Shown here: positions 59,588 to 64,000 of the stretch, one piece after another
Layout: each line of letters begins with the position of its first letter
Numbering within the stretch: the stretch's first letter is position 1
NCBI GenBank assembly: GCA_032164295.1
Contig: JAJHTX010000004.1
Coordinates: forward strand, 1-64,000
Reading direction: 5' to 3'
Length of the DNA: 64,000 nucleotides
From: Inonotus obliquus
Lineage: Eukaryota > Basidiomycota > Agaricomycetes > Hymenochaetales > Hymenochaetaceae
Notes under the pieces: model-generated
What the model saw: the letters and a program-made list of their open reading frames with translations, nothing else
Told to the model about the DNA's origin: nothing
Databases searched by the model: none
Program-made: the position numbers and the translations under genes

Positions 59588-62500
59588 ATGCGGTCTTCGC
59601 GACGGCAACCACGTACACAATCCACGACTCGCAACCGGTCAACAGCAAAACAACGAGCTGCGCAAAGGCAATCACTAAGCAAGAGGTATTGTTCTTCGTT
59701 ACACCACCAAACGCGATTCTGATCATATTTACATGCATAAGCTTCTCTCGCGTTTTTGACAATACTCCTGCACTCGTCCAACGACAGATCGTCGAACAAG
59801 CTCTCATACCTTTCCTTGATACAATTCCTTCCAAAGATGCCAAACGCGCAATTGGTGCAGCTCGGAGGATAGCCAAGAGGCCCAATCAGGTCCCACACGT
59901 GGACATGACCGCAAAGAAGTCAGAGATCAACGGCCTCCTTGACGAACTGACAAAAGATGCGAAACTGTCGTCGCGTTTGCACGCAAGCAAGCACGAGACT
60001 TTAGTCATGGAGGTCGTGGACAGTGTAGCAGAATGGTTGAATGATTTGTGGTCGGTGACCGTTGAATTCGGTCTTGACTTTCCCCGGGTTCATTCGTGTT
60101 TGCTCTTCTCAATGGGGGTGCTGGACCATGTGCAGGGAATGAAATCCAACGGTTGCAGGTGTTTATTCTCTACAATCTATACCCCCATAACGATCCGAGA
60201 TAAATCAGGCAAAGTTCTCAAGGAGTTCAACGACGTTGGTCTTTCAAATATCGAATCGGCGATTTTATGGGTCTGGCGGGATATGCTCCTTGCGCTACTA
60301 GCATCAAAGATATCCTTTCTTGTAAAGCTCGTTCCGGAGTTGCTAGCGGAGATAGACGATCTAATTGGCTGGAGTGGTCTTGAACGCCTGGTACTTGGAG
60401 GTGTCACTTGTGAGTCCATTACATTTGCTGAGCGATCGATAAATGATGAACACGCAACTCAGATGAGCGCAAGGAAGATCAGCAAAAAGGATACTATGAA
60501 GAGCTAGATTACTCAAGGTCAAGACGTGACGAAAAAATCAACAGACCAGATCCCGACGACGAAGAAGAAAGTTTCTATGCCAGGCATTGGAGCCACAAGC
60601 TCGTTAACCAAGTACCACGGTTTCGTCGCCTAGTTCAACAGCGCATGATTGAAATCTTCAGAGCCACACCTTCGGCCTCGCTCTACTCCTCAATTATCGA
60701 CTTAGCGCCGGACGACTCAGCATCCGACCAGCTGCTTCACATACTCTCCTGGCTTGCGCCTGCATCTGCAGGCTCAATATCAACCGCCCTCGAGATATAC
60801 TCAATGGAGAACAAACCAGATGAAATTGCGTCCTTATTAGAAACGCACATCTTTCTCTTGCGTCCGCGGGACAACGATGCACTGCGAGAAGCTGTTCGTA
60901 CGCTCGCGCAGTCACCCAGACTCACCCATCGAGAACTTGCTCTTCGCATATGCGAAAAGGAGCTCGTGGATACCCTTCATGCATTCCTTCATGCCTTACG
61001 TGGCCCATTTTCACATATCGACACTCCCCAGCAGATTGCGGAACTCAGAGATTTCCTACGGATGCCGATAGATGGCAGGAGCGAGCGGGTTGAACGTTGG
61101 GTTGATGCTGCATCAACACCTGGGATGGGTGTCGGAAACCCGATGGCCGTCGCTGCAATGATGATGGGATTACCAATTCCTATTCCTATCCCTGTTCCAC
61201 CCCCTGGTAATGACGGAGGTGCCGGAAATGCAGCCGGCGCTGCCGCTGCCGCTGCTGCTCTGGGCGATGTTGAGGAAATGGAGCTAATAGGTATGATGGA
61301 CCTCGATCCGCAAGATTCCGACTTTTCAGACTTGCGTGAGGAGTATAAACCTGATTTCAAGGGACGATTCGACGGATGGGTGCATACCGTTAATGAAATA
61401 GTCTGTCTCGCAACTGTAGCTTTGGGTTGTCTTCAGGGTGGCGAAGACGTAGTGGCGTGGTTAATGGGCGGAAGGAAAGCTGGGGATGAATGGATTGAGG
61501 AAGTACCAACTTCTCATGTTCCTCCTCTCATCCTCAAAATTGTGACGAGTGAGAAAAAGAAGAGTGAGAGAATATTGAGGAGGGTATGGGGGTTCCTTTG
61601 GCGTCTGATGCCTTGGATATTTGGTCCCGATGTAGTCGAAGAGATGGTTACGAAGTGAGTAAGCGTCGTGCTCGTCTGACAAATGATTATTCACCTTTTT
61701 CACCCCGCAAATAGACTCGAAGACAAACCAAGTAAACTCCACATTTGTGACGGGCTGGAGTCGCTCTCATCCTTCTGCGAAACTCAAAAGAAGAATGACT
61801 GGCAAGAGAAGCGGGAGCGGGTATCGGCGCTAACGCTTGAACAAATTCACGAGATTTTGATTCGGGGCTTAGCAGCTCGGGGTATTATCCCTTTCCCTAT
61901 CAATGCTGTTGTAAATGGAGATGGTAACTTAGGCGAGGAAGGAGTGCAAGGACCTGGATCTGGTATTGATGATGCGGACGGAGAAAATATACTCGGGAAC
62001 ACGCAAGAAGATGAAATTATGGGTGTGGGTCACGACGAAAATTACAACGACATGATTTATGTTAATGCTCACTTCAACAATGATTCCGATGACTCCGGCT
62101 CCGGCTTCGACGACGACGACAACGACGACAACGACAACGACGACGACTTTGGAAATGCGGTCGGTGCTGCACTTTTCTTTGGACCAAACGTTAATATTCT
62201 CAATCCCAATCACAACCCCCCTGATGCCGACCAAGTTCAACCACCGGCCAATTTAGTTGCTAACAACCACCAGGTCGACCCAGCGAATACCTTTCATCAT
62301 CATTTTCTGGCCCTCTTAGAACACGTCCAGGGTGTTGGAGGTGCACCCGGCGGGTTGGAACCGGTTGACACCAATGAACCTATGCCCGCGCTCGAGCCTG
62401 TGCCTCCACTTGAACCCGTGGATGTACCAGAGGCAGTAGAGACAGAGGCAGGGACGGATACAGAATCAGAGACCGGATCGCAGATAAATACTACTACAGT

Positions 62501-62600
62501 CCTAGAACCAGATGCGGCGGCAGAGCCTGAACTAGGAGGGCCTCTACCATTCCACCATACCCTACCCCAAGGATATTATACTATCGACGATCTCGATTAG
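59588..62600 (+). CDS. Large acidic orphan protein, 947 residues
   Basis: Four exons (59588-59685, 59742-60409, 60463-61654, 61715-62600) give 947 residues with GT-AG introns that all keep frame. The N-terminus is very basic (SSRRQPRTQSTTRNRS). Residues about 45-500 are mainly alpha-helical with amphipathic repeats (IVEQALIPFLDTIPSKDAKR, VPELLAEIDDLIGWSGLERL, LLHILSWLAPASAGSISTAL), suggesting a HEAT/ARM-like or all-helical scaffold. An Ala/Gly/Pro linker (IPIPIPVPPPG) follows, then a helical block ending RVWGFLWRLMPWIFGP. The tail is strongly acidic, with an Asp/Asn run (about 62108-62150) and Pro/Glu repeats (LEPVPPLEPVD). No catalytic motif is seen. Position next to RVB1 and nuclear-like charge pattern suggest a chromatin or assembly role, but this is inference. 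Confidence 0.8.
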
Positions 62601-63534
62601 CCAGGTAGTCGGCGCCTTGGAAGTTTCTCCCTACTCAAACAGTGGCATTGATCGTGTCCTTGTCTCTTCTCATTCCCTTCTACTCCGTCTCGTCTCCTTT
62701 GTCATTCACACTTTCTCACATGCCTCCTCTACCTTTCTTCCTGACCTTCTCTCTTACCCATTCACTCAAATGCAACATCTTTGTCGTCCTTGCTTTCGAT
62801 TCCTCGTTCCTTGCTACCGTTCACATATAGACTCGAGTAAGTAAAGTAATGAATTGTCGGTGTTCACTAGTCAGTAGTAAGTAATGAATTGCTTGTAACA
62901 TGTTGTATCAACTAGTCTTCGGTCTTGTAACATGACTTGATATGACTTATTGACTTTATCGTTCACTTGGGTTCTACGTTCCTCCGGTCCTACTCTATTA
63001 TTCCGACTCGGCTTAGTTGGGCTCTCAGATTACTCATGACCGTTGTAGTCCAAACATCAATCATCCCGAGGAACTGTAGACTATTCCTTCTACCCCATCC
63101 TGCAGTGTATCATCATCCATATACAAATTCCCGCTACAGGATCTCTATAATACACTGATCATCTCTGACCTTCAACTCTAGGGAAAACGAATTGAACTTC
63201 GCCCTTTCTTAATCTCTGTTAATATCTTCGACCATGACACACTGCGAAAGTTGCATACTCGTTGTAGGAAGGGTTAGGAGGGGAAATTATTGCCGTATGA
63301 ATAAACGCAGCGGAAGCAAGCAGGAAAATAACGGTAAAACGGAATATGACGTGGAGGGAGCGAGACAAGAATAGGTATCACACGGTGGAGTAAATAATCG
63401 TAGAAGATGACAAGAACGGTTACCTACAACCAGAGAGTTGTACAAGATAGGACAAAAGACGCATTGGAAGAGTGCACGAAGCATCAAAATTGTATGGCGA
63501 CACCAAGAAAATCGTAGGATCGCATAGATGTGAG
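62601..63534. other. Convergent intergenic region
   Basis: CT-rich 3'UTR of the acidic orphan to about 62850, then AT-rich sequence with TAGTAAGTAATGAATTG repeated in part near 62835-62895. No gene seen. Confidence 0.4.
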
Positions 63535-64000
63535 TTATGAATCTGATTCAAGAGGCGTCGTTGGCATCGATACCTATCCATCGGAAGCAGACGAAGACAA
63601 TACCAACCCCAAAACGAATACGAAGGCGAGGACGGATGACAATCAGTCCTAGTGATTTCATTTTGCAACTGACTACACGTACCCTGAGAATGACTTTACG
63701 CCTTATCTTGTCCTGTAACTCTCCTTCACCATCGTACTCCTCCATACTCGATCCAGGTTGGGACATAACGTCCTCAGTCGGAGTCAACGTCGCAATGTCA
63801 GGAAGTGAAGGCGGAGAAGGGATTTGTACAGGATCGTTTGGATCGTGATCACCGTTAAAATCAGTATCGAGTTCAAGTGGGAGAACGGGATACATGAAAG
63901 GATCGGAGGATGTGACAGCGCCAGTGTCCGGGCTATTGGTGTTGGTCAGGCGATTCGGTAAAATGAATGAGGTGGCGGCTGAATCCGAAACACTAGAAGA
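63535..64000 (-). CDS. 3' part of an uncharacterised gene, 5' end outside the window
   Basis: The minus-strand frame enters at the window edge and reads SVSDSAATSFILPNRL, then SPDTGAVTSSDPFMYPVLPL, IPSPPSLPDIATLTPTEDVM and KIRRKVILR. A good GTACGT donor at 63682 allows an intron (63574-63682) and a short last exon ending TTPLESDS at TAA 63535-63537. Without splicing the frame would run to TGA at 63548-63550. The visible part is Pro/Ser/Asp-rich and disordered, so no function can be assigned. Confidence 0.5.

Overview
The window reads as nuclear DNA of a filamentous basidiomycete, most likely an Agaricomycete (mushroom-forming fungus). Genes are dense and on both strands. Nearly every gene is cut by several short (about 50-60 nt) GT...YAG introns, and three introns are GC-AG. 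The families are typical of agarics: small F-box/LRR proteins, GT1 UDP-glycosyltransferases, a DUF6593-like protein, a Crinkler-type NTPase/nuclease, a GH3 glucosidase and a type I membrane protein with a C-rich ectodomain. I found no tRNA, rRNA, CRISPR array or intact transposon.

Layout. 0-7 kb: an SDR oxidoreductase (-), a four-helix membrane protein (+) and a C2H2 transcription factor (+). 7-14 kb: a Crinkler-like gene (+) inside poorly coding DNA that carries a 20-nt G run. 14-19 kb: a second C2H2 factor, paralogous to the first and with the same intron positions but far longer introns. 20-28 kb: a His/Pro-rich orphan (+), an F-box protein (-), a GH3 gene with an apparent frameshift (-) and an orphan with a Zn2Cys6-like cluster (+). 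29-43 kb: two tandem UGT genes (+), PEX7 (-), an F-box protein (-), a frame-broken relic (+) and a third UGT (-). 43-53 kb: a type I membrane protein (-), a TPR/J-domain ER co-chaperone (+), a weakly supported stretch, then a DUF6593-like gene (+). 53-57.5 kb appears gene-poor. 57.5-62.6 kb: RVB1 (-) and a 947-residue acidic orphan (+) share a divergent promoter of about 175 bp. The right edge cuts an uncharacterised gene (-).

The window mixes conserved housekeeping genes (PEX7 for PTS2 peroxisomal import, RVB1 for INO80/SWR1/TIP60-type and R2TP complexes, a DNAJC3-like ER chaperone) with fast-evolving accessory genes. The housekeeping genes read cleanly through all exons. Frame breaks concentrate in accessory genes (Crinkler, GH3, the 39 kb relic, other fragments), which argues for pseudogenisation rather than uniformly poor sequence. 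Exon structures below were built by hand from splice signals and reading-frame continuity, and no database search was run.
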